From Streptomyces sp. 150FB (GTDB lineage Bacteria > Actinomycetota > Actinomycetes > Streptomycetales > Streptomycetaceae): 40,073 nt of DNA. This document shows positions 24,180 through 32,501 of the stretch, in pieces (position 1 is the first letter of the stretch; every line of letters begins with the position of its first letter). The translations under genes were made by a program, and so were the position numbers. The notes under the pieces were generated by a model, which was not told the origin of the DNA, made no database searches, and worked only from the letters and a program-made list of their open reading frames with translations. The stretch spans positions 8,565,499-8,605,571 of the forward strand of contig NZ_JTHL01000001.1 of the NCBI RefSeq assembly GCF_000818195.1. Direction: 5' to 3'.

Positions 24180-24689
24180 TCAGCGGCGTACGGGTCCGGA
24201 GGCGCGGCCGGCGTGCGCGGCGGCAACCGATTCCAGGACCGGCCGCCAGTCCTCCAGCACCCCGCCCTCGACACCGGGGGACCTGCCCTCGTCGCCGGCC
24301 TGGAGCAGGGTGACCGCGTCCTCCGCCAGTGGATCACTCGCGAAGTCGGAGGCCTCCCGGGCGCTCACCGCCTCGCTCCGCGCGCGCTGGGCCGCCGCGT
24401 GGAGCAGGACGAGCCGCGCGACGCGTTCGCCGAGCAGCGGGCGTACGGCGTCGGCCGCCCTGCCCCCGTGTTCCGCCGGGTCGTTCGGGTCCAGCAGAGC
24501 GCCCAGGCCGTGGACCAGCCCGGCGAGCTGCAACTCCTTGTCGGCGGGGCGCCGCCGGCGCAGCAGGGCCGCCGTTCTGAGGGCGTGGTCGTGGAGATCG
24601 ACCGAACCGCCGCCGTGATCCGGACGGGACCGGGCTCCCCGGCACGCGTGGAGGAGGTCCATCAGCTCGTCGACCGAGTTCGGAGCCAT
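24180..24689 (-). CDS. HD-domain-like protein with degenerate metal site
   Basis: A 169-residue helical protein resembling the small HD-domain proteins of Streptomyces that begin VDELMDLL and contain HALRTAALL then a second block. In true HD enzymes that block reads LLHDIG; here it is LVHGLGALL, so the His (residue 60) stays but the catalytic Asp is Gly. It is probably not an active phosphohydrolase. Start set at ATG 24689, with AAGGGG upstream; ATG 24716 (AAGAAGG upstream) adds nine residues and is equally possible. Convergent with the cupin gene. Confidence 0.7.
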   Translation of the reverse strand: MAPNSVDELMDLLHACRGARSRPDHGGGSVDLHDHALRTAALLRRRRPADKELQLAGLVHGLGALLDPNDPAEHGGRAADAVRPLLGERVARLVLLHAAAQRARSEAVSAREASDFASDPLAEDAVTLLQAGDEGRSPGVEGGVLEDWRPVLESVAAAHAGRASGPVRR

Positions 24690-25008
24690 GTGCTTCCCCT
24701 TCGCGTCCCTGGTCATCCGGCCTTCTTGCCCCTGGGCCCTGTCCCGACGGTGTCCGCCGCCGACCCCTCCGACGAGCAGATCACGCGGGGGTGGACAAGG
24801 CGCCGCACCGGGGATTGAACACGCAGCGAACAAAAACCGTCGGGCGGGGCTCCGGCCGCGGGACACACCCGCCCCGCCCCTGGCTCGGCCCCGGCACACG
24901 CCCCGCGAGCACCAAGGCACACGCTCCGGGCACCTCGGGAGAAAATGGACTCGCATCTGTTATCCCTTTCCCCTGTGCCGGACGGTCGTCATACGGCAGG
25001 CTGGGACA
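24690..25008. other. Divergent intergenic region with strong hairpin
   Basis: 319 bp between the HD-like and luciferase-domain genes. No gene is seen. GGGCGGGGC (24842-24850) and GCCCCGCCC (24871-24879) can pair over 9 bp around a 20-nt loop that itself holds CGGCCG. In the minus direction this lies in the leader region of the HD-like gene. Confidence 0.5.
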
Positions 25009-25392
25009 ATGAACGCTGCGAGACACGCCGGCGAACGGCTGATGACTTGGCCAGGTCTCAGTGGCGGCCAGGCTTACTGCGGCACCGACCTGTGCGTCCG
25101 CACGGGTACCAAGGAGATCGTGCACTTCCACGGCGAGAACGAGGCCGACGTGCACCTGACCCACTCCATGATCGCAAAACTGCGTCCGGTGCTCAAGAAC
25201 TCCACGGCGATACGGCTGCGGGCGGGTTCGGGCTGGGTCACCGTACGTCTCGACACGGGCGCCGACATCGACCTGCTGACCACACTGGTCAGCGCGGCGC
25301 TCCAAGCGGCGACCGTACTGCCGGAGGGCCCGGTCACCGGACCGGGGAACGATCCCTGCACCCGGCAGCGCGCGTACTCCTCCTCACACTGA
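25009..25392 (+). CDS. Luciferase-domain (DUF5519-like) protein
   Basis: A 127-residue small alpha/beta protein like the actinomycete 'luciferase family' proteins: TWPGLSGGQAYCGTDLCVRTGTKEIVHFH split over 23-50, then DVHLTHSMIAKL, STAIRLRAGSGWVTVRL and DIDLLTTLVSAALQA. The name comes from a database domain; no light reaction is implied, and function is unknown. ATG 25009 has only a weak GGGA site upstream. The 3' end merges into a 14-nt tandem repeat. Confidence 0.8.
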   Translation: MNAARHAGERLMTWPGLSGGQAYCGTDLCVRTGTKEIVHFHGENEADVHLTHSMIAKLRPVLKNSTAIRLRAGSGWVTVRLDTGADIDLLTTLVSAALQAATVLPEGPVTGPGNDPCTRQRAYSSSH

Positions 25393-25436
25393 CGCCCTCG
25401 CGCCTGGGTCCTCACGCTGACGTCCTCACACTGCCC
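25381..25436 (+). repeat. 14-nt tandem repeat across the luciferase-domain gene stop
   Basis: Four 14-nt units: TCCTCACACTGACG (25381-25394, holding the stop), a degenerate unit (25395-25408), TCCTCACGCTGACG (25409-25422) and TCCTCACACTGCCC (25423-25436). The second TGA is in another frame. Confidence 0.85.
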
Positions 25437-25533
25437 CGAGACGCCCCTGACCTGCGGATACGGTCCCCCAGATGCGGGATCACCAAGGGCCGGGGAAGGT
25501 GGGAAGACGTACGTTCCGAGTGAGGAGCTAGCA

Positions 25534-25731
25534 ATGTCGATGCTCGACAAGCTGAAGGGCCTCGTCAAGGGGCACGAGGACACCACCCGCAAGGGTGTGG
25601 ACAAGGGTGGGGACGCGGTCGACCGCAAAACGGGGGACAAGCACACCGACCAGGTCGACTCCGGTCAGCAGAAGATCGACGACCAGCTCGGCAATGGTGG
25701 AGACTCCGGGGAACGTCCGCCGCAGCACTGA
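25534..25731 (+). CDS. Small antitoxin-like (MT0933/Rv0909 family) protein
   Basis: A 65-residue, highly charged protein: MSMLDKLKGLVKGHEDTTRK, then KGGDAVDRKTGDKHTDQVDSG and a Gly-rich tail. It matches the small actinomycete 'antitoxin' family that begins with FDKLKGKAKE and continues with DKAGDKVDEKTGGKY-like repeats. GAGGAG stands 7-8 nt before the ATG. No toxin gene is next to it: the neighbours are a luciferase-domain gene and a DNA glycosylase, so a stress-related solo role is as likely as a toxin-antitoxin role. Confidence 0.8.
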   Translation: MSMLDKLKGLVKGHEDTTRKGVDKGGDAVDRKTGDKHTDQVDSGQQKIDDQLGNGGDSGERPPQH

Positions 25732-25745
25732 CGCCGCAGCACTGA
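25718..25745 (+). repeat. 14-nt duplication across the antitoxin-like gene stop
   Basis: CGCCGCAGCACTGA occurs twice back to back (25718-25731, which ends with the stop codon, and 25732-25745). The second TGA is in the +2 frame. Confidence 0.9.
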
Positions 25746-25798
25746 CGACCCCGCGCGGTCACCGTCGCCGTCCTGTGCCGCCGCACCCTCCGGGGTCC

Positions 25799-25867
25799 GG
25801 CGGCACACGGCTGTCGGCGGCACACGGCTGTCACGGACACACGGCTGTCACGGACGCACAACTGTCA
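25799..25867 (-). repeat. 17-bp tandem repeat across the glycosylase gene stop
   Basis: Four 17-bp units: 25799-25815, 25816-25832, 25833-25849, 25850-25866, type GGCGGCACACGGCTGTC changing to ACGGACGCACAACTGTC. On the minus strand the unit boundaries read GTGACAG; TGAs at 25867, 25850 and 25833 cover all three frames, the first being the gene's own stop. Confidence 0.9.
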
Positions 25868-26509
25868 CGACGCCTTCGCCTTCGACCTCGACCTGTCGAG
25901 CGCCGCCCGTACCAGCGCGGCCGCGAACGTGGCGCGGTCCGTGTCACCGGCGAGGCGCGCCAGCTTCTTCGGCTCGGCCGGCAGCCCGAGGCGAGTCGCG
26001 CCCTGCTGCGCCTTGCCGTCCAGATAAGGGGCGACCTCGGGCCAGACGTCCTGCACCTCGCGCAGGAAGATGTCGGCGCCGACCGGCCCCATGCCGGGCA
26101 CGCGCTGGAGCAGTTCGTGCAGCTCGCCGGTGTCGCCGTGCGCCTCGGCGCGCAGTTTGCGCAGGTCACCGCCGTACAGATCGAGGAGGAGATGGGCTCC
26201 CTCGCCGAGCTGCGTCGCGGTCCGCTCGTCGTAGCGGCGGTAGCCGCCGCGCCCCAGGGCGTCGACGCGCTCCTGCCAACTTGCGTCCGCCATCCGGTGC
26301 GGGGTCCGCAGCCCCGCCTCCGAGAGCGCCCGTGAAGCGGCGAGCGCGATGCCGCTGCTGATCCGGGCGCTCAGCAGCAGCGACATGACCAGGAGCTGGT
26401 AGAGCGGCTGGGGGGTGTTCTTCAGGCGGATGTTCGCCTCGGCCGCGTACGTACGTCCGTACGTGTCGAGCATCTCCCGTACAGCTTCGCGGTTACTGGT
26501 TTTTGCCAC
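25865..26509 (-). CDS. HhH-GPD (endonuclease III-like) DNA glycosylase family protein
   Basis: A 214-residue all-helical protein. The helix-hairpin-helix is LLQRVPGMGPVGADIFLRE (about 133-151), followed by PYLDGK with the conserved Asp near 164. Endonuclease III has PGVGRKTA here, with the catalytic lysine; this protein has PGMGPVGA, so the lysine is absent, and the C-terminal iron-sulfur cluster cysteines are also absent. If an enzyme, it would be a glycosylase without lyase activity. GTG 26509 is chosen because AGGAGG stands 8 nt upstream; the GTG at 26518 is too close to it. Confidence 0.83.
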   Translation of the reverse strand: MAKTSNREAVREMLDTYGRTYAAEANIRLKNTPQPLYQLLVMSLLLSARISSGIALAASRALSEAGLRTPHRMADASWQERVDALGRGGYRRYDERTATQLGEGAHLLLDLYGGDLRKLRAEAHGDTGELHELLQRVPGMGPVGADIFLREVQDVWPEVAPYLDGKAQQGATRLGLPAEPKKLARLAGDTDRATFAAALVRAALDRSRSKAKAS

Positions 26510-26616
26510 GCGACGCACCTCCTCGGGCCGGGCGCCCCCGACACACAGGCGAACAGCGCCGGTCGCTACCGGCCGGAACCATTGTCGCCCGGCCGGGTTC
26601 CCCTCGCACGCTCCGT

Positions 26617-26669
26617 TCAGAGCAGTACGTCGGAGCAGTACGTCGGCGTAGTTACGTCAGAGCAGCACG
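26617..26669 (-). repeat. 13-nt tandem repeat across the M81 peptidase gene stop
   Basis: Minus-strand units of type CGTRCTGCTCYGA: 26657-26669 (last codons and stop), 26643-26656 (degenerate, 14 nt), 26630-26642 and 26617-26629. The most distal unit restores a TGA, in the +1 frame relative to the gene. Confidence 0.85.
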
Positions 26670-28231
26670 GGCGTCAGGTCGGGGCCCGGTCCTTCCCCGA
26701 ACGCGTCCTCGTCGAACGGGTACAGCGGACGCTCCACCTGGTGGTGGCCCAGCCGCAGCAGATCCTGGTCGACACCGCCCGGGGTCAGCGCGAGCAGCCA
26801 GTCGGCCGCCATGTCGTACAGCTCCGGCTCCAGGTAGCCGATCTTGACGACGACCAGGTCGAAGGTGCGCGGATCGATCCCGAGACCGCCCTCGGCAGGA
26901 CCGGTGAAATCGGCGAGGGTGTGGAACGGCTTGCGGCGCTCGGTGACCACGACGGTGAGGCCGCCCGTGGTGATCGCGGCGAGGTCGCAGCCGCTCTCGT
27001 ACGGGCCGCCGCCCGGGTGGTCCGTACGGTCGGCGGCGCGCTGGAGTCCTGTCACGGTGCCGGTCAGCCGGTAGGGCCCGCCGTGGTTCGGGTCGACCTT
27101 GCCGCCGATGTCGAGCGTGACGCTCGCGTCGATGCCCGCCTCGAAGCAGGCCCGGACGGCCGCGGGGTCGGTGATACCGGGGTGGACGGCGGTGACCCGG
27201 CCCGAGGCGATCTCGTCGTTGTCGAGGAGCTTGCCGAGCATGTACGCGAGATCACCGGCGCCGCCCGCCGTGGGGTTGTCGCCCGAGTCGCTGATCAGGA
27301 ACGGCCTGCGGTCGGAGGCCACGGCCTTCGCCACGCACTCCTCGGCGGTGCCGGTCGGCCCGACGAACCGGAAGTCGCGGCGCACGTCCCAGTACTGGCG
27401 GGCCAGCGACTCGGCCTCGGCGGCGGCGAGCTTCGCGTCGTCGCCCGTGACGACGACGGCCGCCCGGCAGCGCGGCTGATCGGCCCAGGCGTACCCGACC
27501 CAGATCGCCGCGTCGACGATGCCGGGCTTGGCCTCGATCGCTGCGAGCCTCCCGTACAGGCTCTTCGCCGGCTCCAGCCGGGTGCTGGTCTTCTCGCCCG
27601 GCAGCAGTACGGGGACCTGCACCCAGGCGCGGTGCGGGCGGCGGGATCCTACGGGCATCCGCAGGCGTTCGACGAGCTTGCGCGCCGCGCGCTCGCGGGT
27701 GTCCCAGGCGTCCTCGTGCGGCGCCAGCCGGTGGGCGGTCAGCAGGTCGACCGGGTCGGCGAACCGGCGCGAGACATTGCCGTGCAGATCCATCGCAGCC
27801 GACATCATGGGCCGGCCGTGCTCCGGGTCCTCGGGCGTGCCGACCGCGTCGAGGGCCGCCCGTACGGCTTCGGTGAGATCGCCCTCCGCGTCGCTGAGGC
27901 CGATGACGCTCATCGCGCCGTGCAGGTCGTACACCATGCCGTCGAGGGGGCCCGCCGCCCGGATGCGGTTGACCAGTTCGTCCTTGAGGAGCAGGTACGA
28001 GTCCGCCTCGACGGGGCCGCCCGGCAGGGCGGTCGCGTGCAGCAGCGGGACCCACTCGACGAGCGGGGCGAGGTCGGAGTCGCTCCGCGTCCACGTGTAG
28101 CGGTCGAGGAGCCGCGCGCCGCGTGTCTGGCGGAAGTCGTCGGCGGTGGAGCGGTGCGGGCAGAAGGTCGAGGACTCGATGCCGATGCCGCCGATGGCGA
28201 TACGCAGCAGGCGGTCGGAGGTGGTCGTCAT
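26657..28231 (-). CDS. M81 family metallopeptidase (MlrC-like)
   Basis: A 524-residue protein of the M81 family, to which microcystinase MlrC belongs. Landmarks: IGGIGIESSTF at the N-terminus, DGMVYDLHGAM with D102/H104, AAMDLHGNVS with D148/H150, and the long motif ISDSGDNPTAGGAGD. These residues form the zinc site and active centre in the family, which opens linear or cyclic peptides. No signal peptide, so cytoplasmic. ATG 28231 is used because the upstream extension is Arg/Pro-rich. It lies 53 bp downstream of the ROK gene in the same direction and close to a divergent peptide importer, suggesting that it degrades what the importer brings in. Confidence 0.9.
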   Translation of the reverse strand: MTTTSDRLLRIAIGGIGIESSTFCPHRSTADDFRQTRGARLLDRYTWTRSDSDLAPLVEWVPLLHATALPGGPVEADSYLLLKDELVNRIRAAGPLDGMVYDLHGAMSVIGLSDAEGDLTEAVRAALDAVGTPEDPEHGRPMMSAAMDLHGNVSRRFADPVDLLTAHRLAPHEDAWDTRERAARKLVERLRMPVGSRRPHRAWVQVPVLLPGEKTSTRLEPAKSLYGRLAAIEAKPGIVDAAIWVGYAWADQPRCRAAVVVTGDDAKLAAAEAESLARQYWDVRRDFRFVGPTGTAEECVAKAVASDRRPFLISDSGDNPTAGGAGDLAYMLGKLLDNDEIASGRVTAVHPGITDPAAVRACFEAGIDASVTLDIGGKVDPNHGGPYRLTGTVTGLQRAADRTDHPGGGPYESGCDLAAITTGGLTVVVTERRKPFHTLADFTGPAEGGLGIDPRTFDLVVVKIGYLEPELYDMAADWLLALTPGGVDQDLLRLGHHQVERPLYPFDEDAFGEGPGPDLTPVLL

Positions 28232-28284
28232 GGGGAGTGTTCTCCGGGTCGGGGGTACGGGATCGGGGACAGTCGGGGCGGGCG

Positions 28285-29430
28285 TCAGGGGGCCGTGGTG
28301 TGGGGGAGTGCCTCGCGCAGCACGGTGAGGCCGGCGCCCAGCAGTCCCGAGTCGCGGCCGGTGACGGTCGTGGAGATGTCGAGGCCCGCCGTGGCCATCG
28401 GCAGGCACCGCTCGTACAGCACGGCCCTGACCGAGGCGACCAGCGGCTCGGCGGCGGCGAGCGCGCCGCCGAGGACGACCGCCTGCGGGTTGAAGAAGTT
28501 GACGACGACGCTGAGCACGGTGCCGATGTGCCGGCCGGCCGTGCGGACCAGGGTGGTGGCGTACGGGTCGCCGTCGGACACGAGCCGGAGCAGCTCGGCC
28601 GTACCGTCCACCGTGGGGCCCTGGAGAGCGAGTTCACGTTGCAGGGCGGCGCCGCTGGCGACCGTCTCCAGGCAGCCGATGTTGCCGCAACTGCACGCGC
28701 GTTCCTCCGCGGCGTCCACGCGTACGTGGCTGATGTCGCCGGCCGCGCCGTTCGCACCGCGGTACGGACGGCCGTCCGAGATGACTCCGCAGCCGATGCC
28801 GCGGCCCACCTTGACGACCAGCAGGTGGTCCAACTCCCTGCGCGTCGTGAGGTGTTCGCCGACGGCCATCAGAGTGGCGTCGTTGTCGACGAAGACGGGC
28901 AGCCCGAGACGCCGGGTGAGGACGTCGCGCAGCGGGAAGCGGTGCCAGCCCGGCATCCTGGACGGGGTCATCACACAGCCGGTCCGCACGTCCACCGGGC
29001 CGGGGAAGGCGACGCCGACGCCGGTCACCGTACGGCCCGCTTCGCGCTGCTGCCCGGCGAGGTCGGTGAGTCGGCCGACGAGCCACTCCACGGACGGTTC
29101 GGGACCCGAGGTGAGGTCGTGGCTGTGGTCGGCCGCGTCCATGACCGTGCCGTCGAGCCCGACGGCGGCCATCCGCCCGTGATGGGAACCGAGATCGGCG
29201 GCGAGCGCGACCCCGTCGTGCTGGCGCACCCGCAGCAGCCGGGGCCGCCGCCCGCCGCGGGACGCGCCCTCGCCGGACTCGGTGAGCTGCCCGGAGGCGA
29301 CCAGTTCCTGTACGCGCAGCGAGACCGTGGAGGCGGCCAGGCCCAGTTCACGTACCAGTTCGGCCCGTGAGGATGCCACGCCGGAGGACACCATGCGCAG
29401 GATGTCCTTGGTCGAGGCGCTCTCCGTCAT
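28285..29430 (-). CDS. ROK family transcriptional regulator
   Basis: A 381-residue ROK repressor: winged HTH at residues about 8-60 (VRELGLAASTVSLRVQELVASG), then the ROK fold with DNDA (182-185) and the zinc site GDISH (His 235) with CSCGNIGCLE (Cys 246, 248, 253). ROK regulators normally bind sugars or sugar phosphates. Here it heads an operon with a peptidase and faces a peptide ABC operon, so the ligand may be a glycopeptide or amino sugar. ATG 29430 follows GGGAG. The 273-bp divergent region holds a GATTCGAATC palindrome that could be its operator. Confidence 0.92.
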   Translation of the reverse strand: MTESASTKDILRMVSSGVASSRAELVRELGLAASTVSLRVQELVASGQLTESGEGASRGGRRPRLLRVRQHDGVALAADLGSHHGRMAAVGLDGTVMDAADHSHDLTSGPEPSVEWLVGRLTDLAGQQREAGRTVTGVGVAFPGPVDVRTGCVMTPSRMPGWHRFPLRDVLTRRLGLPVFVDNDATLMAVGEHLTTRRELDHLLVVKVGRGIGCGVISDGRPYRGANGAAGDISHVRVDAAEERACSCGNIGCLETVASGAALQRELALQGPTVDGTAELLRLVSDGDPYATTLVRTAGRHIGTVLSVVVNFFNPQAVVLGGALAAAEPLVASVRAVLYERCLPMATAGLDISTTVTGRDSGLLGAGLTVLREALPHTTAP

Positions 29431-29455
29431 CTCACTCCCTGGATCTTGTTTCGAG

Positions 29456-29465
29456 GATTCGAATC
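29456..29465. promoter_or_regulatory. Palindrome in the ROK / peptide-ABC divergent region
   Basis: GATTCGAATC is a perfect 10-bp palindrome 26 bp before the ROK start. It is a candidate operator; the rest of 29431-29703 shows no gene. Confidence 0.35.
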
Positions 29466-29613
29466 AAGTTGTCGCTGTCTCGATGTAAGTTACCGATTTG
29501 GGGTCAACTTCCGCCAGGAGATGAGGGAAAGTCTTCACCAAGGGATAAGGCGAAAACGGATCCTTCTGCCACAAACGCCCCGCCCAACTCACTCCCCGTG
29601 TTGTATGCAGCCC

Positions 29614-29643
29614 TTGACTTAGTTTTGTGATCGGTCCTAACTT
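29614..29643 (+). promoter_or_regulatory. Promoter of the peptide ABC operon
   Basis: TTGACT (29614-29619), 18-bp spacer, TAACTT (29638-29643), in an A+T-enriched stretch. The start would be near 29650, about 54 nt before the ATG, which is preceded by GGAGG at 8-nt spacing. Confidence 0.6.
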
Positions 29644-29703
29644 TCACGAATCCTCGGCCGATCCCGTCGTCGGCCTTCCGCCGGACCCGATGGAGGCCCA
29701 TCC

Positions 29704-31554
29704 ATGCGCTCAGGGCGCTCACCCGCACGGCTCCGCACAGCCGTGGCGGCCGCCGTCGGGGCGGTGCTGATCGCGGTGCTGTCCGGCTGTACGCAGGACG
29801 GCGGCCGGATCGCCATGGCCCCCACCGGCGGCGTCGCCGTCAAGGGCGGTACGGCGACCATGGCCCTGCCGCCGGCCGCCACCCCCAACTGGATCTTCCC
29901 CATCGGCGCCCCCGGCTTCAGCGCCAGCTACAACGCGTCGATCCAGACACTGCTGTTCATGCCGGTCTACGACGCGGTCCAGAAGGGCGCCGACCTCGTC
30001 CCCACCGGACCGAACACACTGGGTCTCACGCCCGTCTACAGCGACGGGAACCGTACGGTCACACTCCCGCTGCGCAAGGACGCCACCTGGTCCGACGGCA
30101 CCCCCGTGACCGCGCGCGACATCGAGTTCTGGTTCAACATGGTCAAGTCCGCCAAGGCGGACTGGGCCAGCTACTCGGTCGGCGCGATGCCCGACAACGT
30201 CAAGAGTTTCGAGACCGTCGACGCCCACACCGTACGGTTGCACCTCAACCGGGCCTACAACCCCGACTGGTTCACCGCCAACCAGCTCACCCTGATGCGC
30301 GCCCTCCCGCAACAGGCCTGGGACGCGAGGACCGACGGCGGGAAGACCGGCGACTGGGACCGCACCCCGGCGGGCGCCAAGGCCGTCTTCAGCCGGCTCA
30401 CCGAGCACTCGAAGAGCCTCGGGTCGTACGGCACCGACCCGCTCTGGAAAACCGTCGACGGCCCCTGGAAGATAGCCGAATGGCGGGACTCGGGGCAGGT
30501 CTCACTCGTACCCAACCCCAAGTACACCGGCACCGACCGGCCGCACCTCGACAAGGTCGTCTTCAAGCCCTTCACCACGGCCGACTCCGAGTACAACGTG
30601 CTGCGCTCGGGCGGGGTCGACTACGGCTACATACCGCCGTCCGTCCTGGCGCAGAAGACGAAGTTCGAGGACCGCGGCTACTCCGTCGAGCCGTGGGACG
30701 GCTGGGCGGTCAGCTACATCGTCTACAACTTCAACTCCTCGGCCGGCGGCCCGGAGATGCGCCAGCTCTACATCCGCCAGGCGATGCAGCACCTCGTGGA
30801 CCAGAAGGCCATGAGCGATGTCATCTGGCAGGGCAGCGCGGCCCCGACACTCGGCCCCGTGCCGGCCGCGCCGAAGACGCAGTACCTGTCGAAGGCGATG
30901 GAGAAGAACCAGTACCCCTTCTCCGTCTCCACCGCACGCACCATGCTGACCGACCACGGCTGGAGTCTCGCCGGCGGTCAGGCGCGCTGCGCGAGGCCCG
31001 GCACCGGCGCCGACGAGTGCGGAGCCGGTATCGCGAAGAACGCGCCGCTCCAGCTCACCCTGCTCTCCCAGTCCGGCTCCACCGAGACGACGAACATGAT
31101 GCAGGAGCTCAAGTCCTCCCTCAGCAAGGCCGGCATCGACCTGACGGTACGTCAGCAGCCGCTGAACTCCGTCCTCGGCAACTCGGTGCCGTGCAAGAAG
31201 AACGACCCCGGCTGCGACTGGGACATGTCGTTCTTCGGCACCGCCGGAAGCTGGTACTTCCCGCTCAACCCCAGCGGTGAGCAGCTCTTCTCCACCGGCG
31301 CCTCCGCCAACTTCGGCAACTACTCCGACCCGAAGGCCGACAAGCTCATCCGCGCCGTGCAGTACTCCGGGGACCCCAACGCCATGCACGCCTACGGGGA
31401 GTACCTCGCCCGGCAGTTGCCCGTCATGTGGATGCCCAACCCCGCCTACCAGGTCTCCGTCATCCGCAACGACCTGCGCGGTGTGAGCCAGAACCCCACC
31501 GTCACCTTCGCCCCGCAGGACTGGTACTACGTCAAGAAGGGGGCCGATCAGTGA
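29704..31554 (+). CDS. Peptide ABC transporter substrate-binding lipoprotein
   Basis: A 616-residue family 5 solute-binding protein. The signal ends with lipobox LSGC, lipidated Cys 29. The family pattern is seen in LPLRKDATWSDGTPVTARDIEF, VDAHTVRLHLNRAY and YGYIPPSVLAQ. Its length fits oligopeptide or dipeptide binders. It opens a four-gene operon (binding protein, two permeases, fused ATPase) whose start codons overlap, showing a full Dpp/Opp-type importer. Specificity cannot be read; the divergent ROK and M81 genes suggest peptides or peptidoglycan-like fragments. Confidence 0.94.
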   Translation: MRSGRSPARLRTAVAAAVGAVLIAVLSGCTQDGGRIAMAPTGGVAVKGGTATMALPPAATPNWIFPIGAPGFSASYNASIQTLLFMPVYDAVQKGADLVPTGPNTLGLTPVYSDGNRTVTLPLRKDATWSDGTPVTARDIEFWFNMVKSAKADWASYSVGAMPDNVKSFETVDAHTVRLHLNRAYNPDWFTANQLTLMRALPQQAWDARTDGGKTGDWDRTPAGAKAVFSRLTEHSKSLGSYGTDPLWKTVDGPWKIAEWRDSGQVSLVPNPKYTGTDRPHLDKVVFKPFTTADSEYNVLRSGGVDYGYIPPSVLAQKTKFEDRGYSVEPWDGWAVSYIVYNFNSSAGGPEMRQLYIRQAMQHLVDQKAMSDVIWQGSAAPTLGPVPAAPKTQYLSKAMEKNQYPFSVSTARTMLTDHGWSLAGGQARCARPGTGADECGAGIAKNAPLQLTLLSQSGSTETTNMMQELKSSLSKAGIDLTVRQQPLNSVLGNSVPCKKNDPGCDWDMSFFGTAGSWYFPLNPSGEQLFSTGASANFGNYSDPKADKLIRAVQYSGDPNAMHAYGEYLARQLPVMWMPNPAYQVSVIRNDLRGVSQNPTVTFAPQDWYYVKKGADQ

Positions 31555-32501
31555 CCGGTTTTCTCGTGAAGCGCTTCCTCCAGGCGCTGGTTGTCCTCCT
31601 CCTCGTGTCGATCATCGTCTTCGTCCTGCTGCACCTGCTGCCCGGCGGCCCGGCCCGCGCCATCCTCGGCCCCAAGGGCACCGCGCAGCAGATAGCCCGC
31701 TTCAACGAACTCCAGGGCTACAACAAGTCGTTGCCGCTCCAGTACTTCGACTACCTGGGCCGGCTGTTCCACGGTGACCTCGGACTCTCGTACAAGCTCA
31801 ACCAGCCGGTCTCCGACCTGCTCGCCGAGCGGCTCCCCAAGACGCTGGTGCTGACCGCGCTCGCCACCCTGCTCGCGGTCGTGGTCGCCGTACCGCTCGG
31901 CCTGCTCCAGGCCGTCAGGCGCGGCAAGATCTCCGACTATCTGCTCACCGCCGGAGCCTTCCTCGCCTATGCCACCCCGGTGTTCTTCCTCGGTCTGATC
32001 CTGATCATCGTCTTCAGCCAGACCATCCCGATCTTCCCCTCAGAGGCGCCGCAGGGCGAGACCGTGGCCGGCATCTTCAGCGGGTTCTCCGGGATGGTGC
32101 TGCCCATCGTCACCCTGGCACTCGGCATCATCGCGATGTTCAGCCGCTACATGCGCTCCGCCACGCTGGACAACCTCACCGAGGAATACGTACGCACCGC
32201 GATGGCCAAGGGCCAGTCCAGCAGGCGCATTCTCGCCAGGCATGTCCTGCGCAACGCGATCATCCCGCTGGTCACCCTCCTCGGCCTGTACCTGCCGACC
32301 CTGTTCAGCGGAGCCCTCGTCGTCGAGTCGATGTTCAACTACCCGGGCATGGGCCTCCTCTTCTGGAACGCCGCTCAGGGCTCCGACTTCCCCGTCCTGC
32401 TCGGTGTGACGCTCGTGGTCGGCGTCGCCACGGTCCTCGGATCGCTCCTCACCGACATCGTCTACGCCGTCCTCGACCCCCGGATCCGGAGCGTGTCATG
32501 A
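31551..32501 (+). CDS. Peptide ABC transporter permease (DppB type)
   Basis: A 316-residue permease with six membrane helices. The N-terminal FLVKRFLQALVVLLLVSIIV helix and LLHLLPGGPA, then the EAA loop at VRTAMAKGQSSRRILARHVL, are typical of DppB/OppB. GTG 31551 overlaps the binding-protein stop (GTGA) and follows AAGGGGG. Forms the channel with the next protein. Confidence 0.94.
   Translation: MTGFLVKRFLQALVVLLLVSIIVFVLLHLLPGGPARAILGPKGTAQQIARFNELQGYNKSLPLQYFDYLGRLFHGDLGLSYKLNQPVSDLLAERLPKTLVLTALATLLAVVVAVPLGLLQAVRRGKISDYLLTAGAFLAYATPVFFLGLILIIVFSQTIPIFPSEAPQGETVAGIFSGFSGMVLPIVTLALGIIAMFSRYMRSATLDNLTEEYVRTAMAKGQSSRRILARHVLRNAIIPLVTLLGLYLPTLFSGALVVESMFNYPGMGLLFWNAAQGSDFPVLLGVTLVVGVATVLGSLLTDIVYAVLDPRIRSVS

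Noticed and set aside
25534..26509. Toxin-antitoxin pair (antitoxin-like gene and HhH gene)
   Set aside because: The genes converge and belong to unrelated families; the HhH protein looks like a DNA glycosylase, not a toxin.
26582..29182. Plus-strand frame of 866 codons
   Set aside because: Antisense shadow of the M81 and ROK genes, which have full family motifs.
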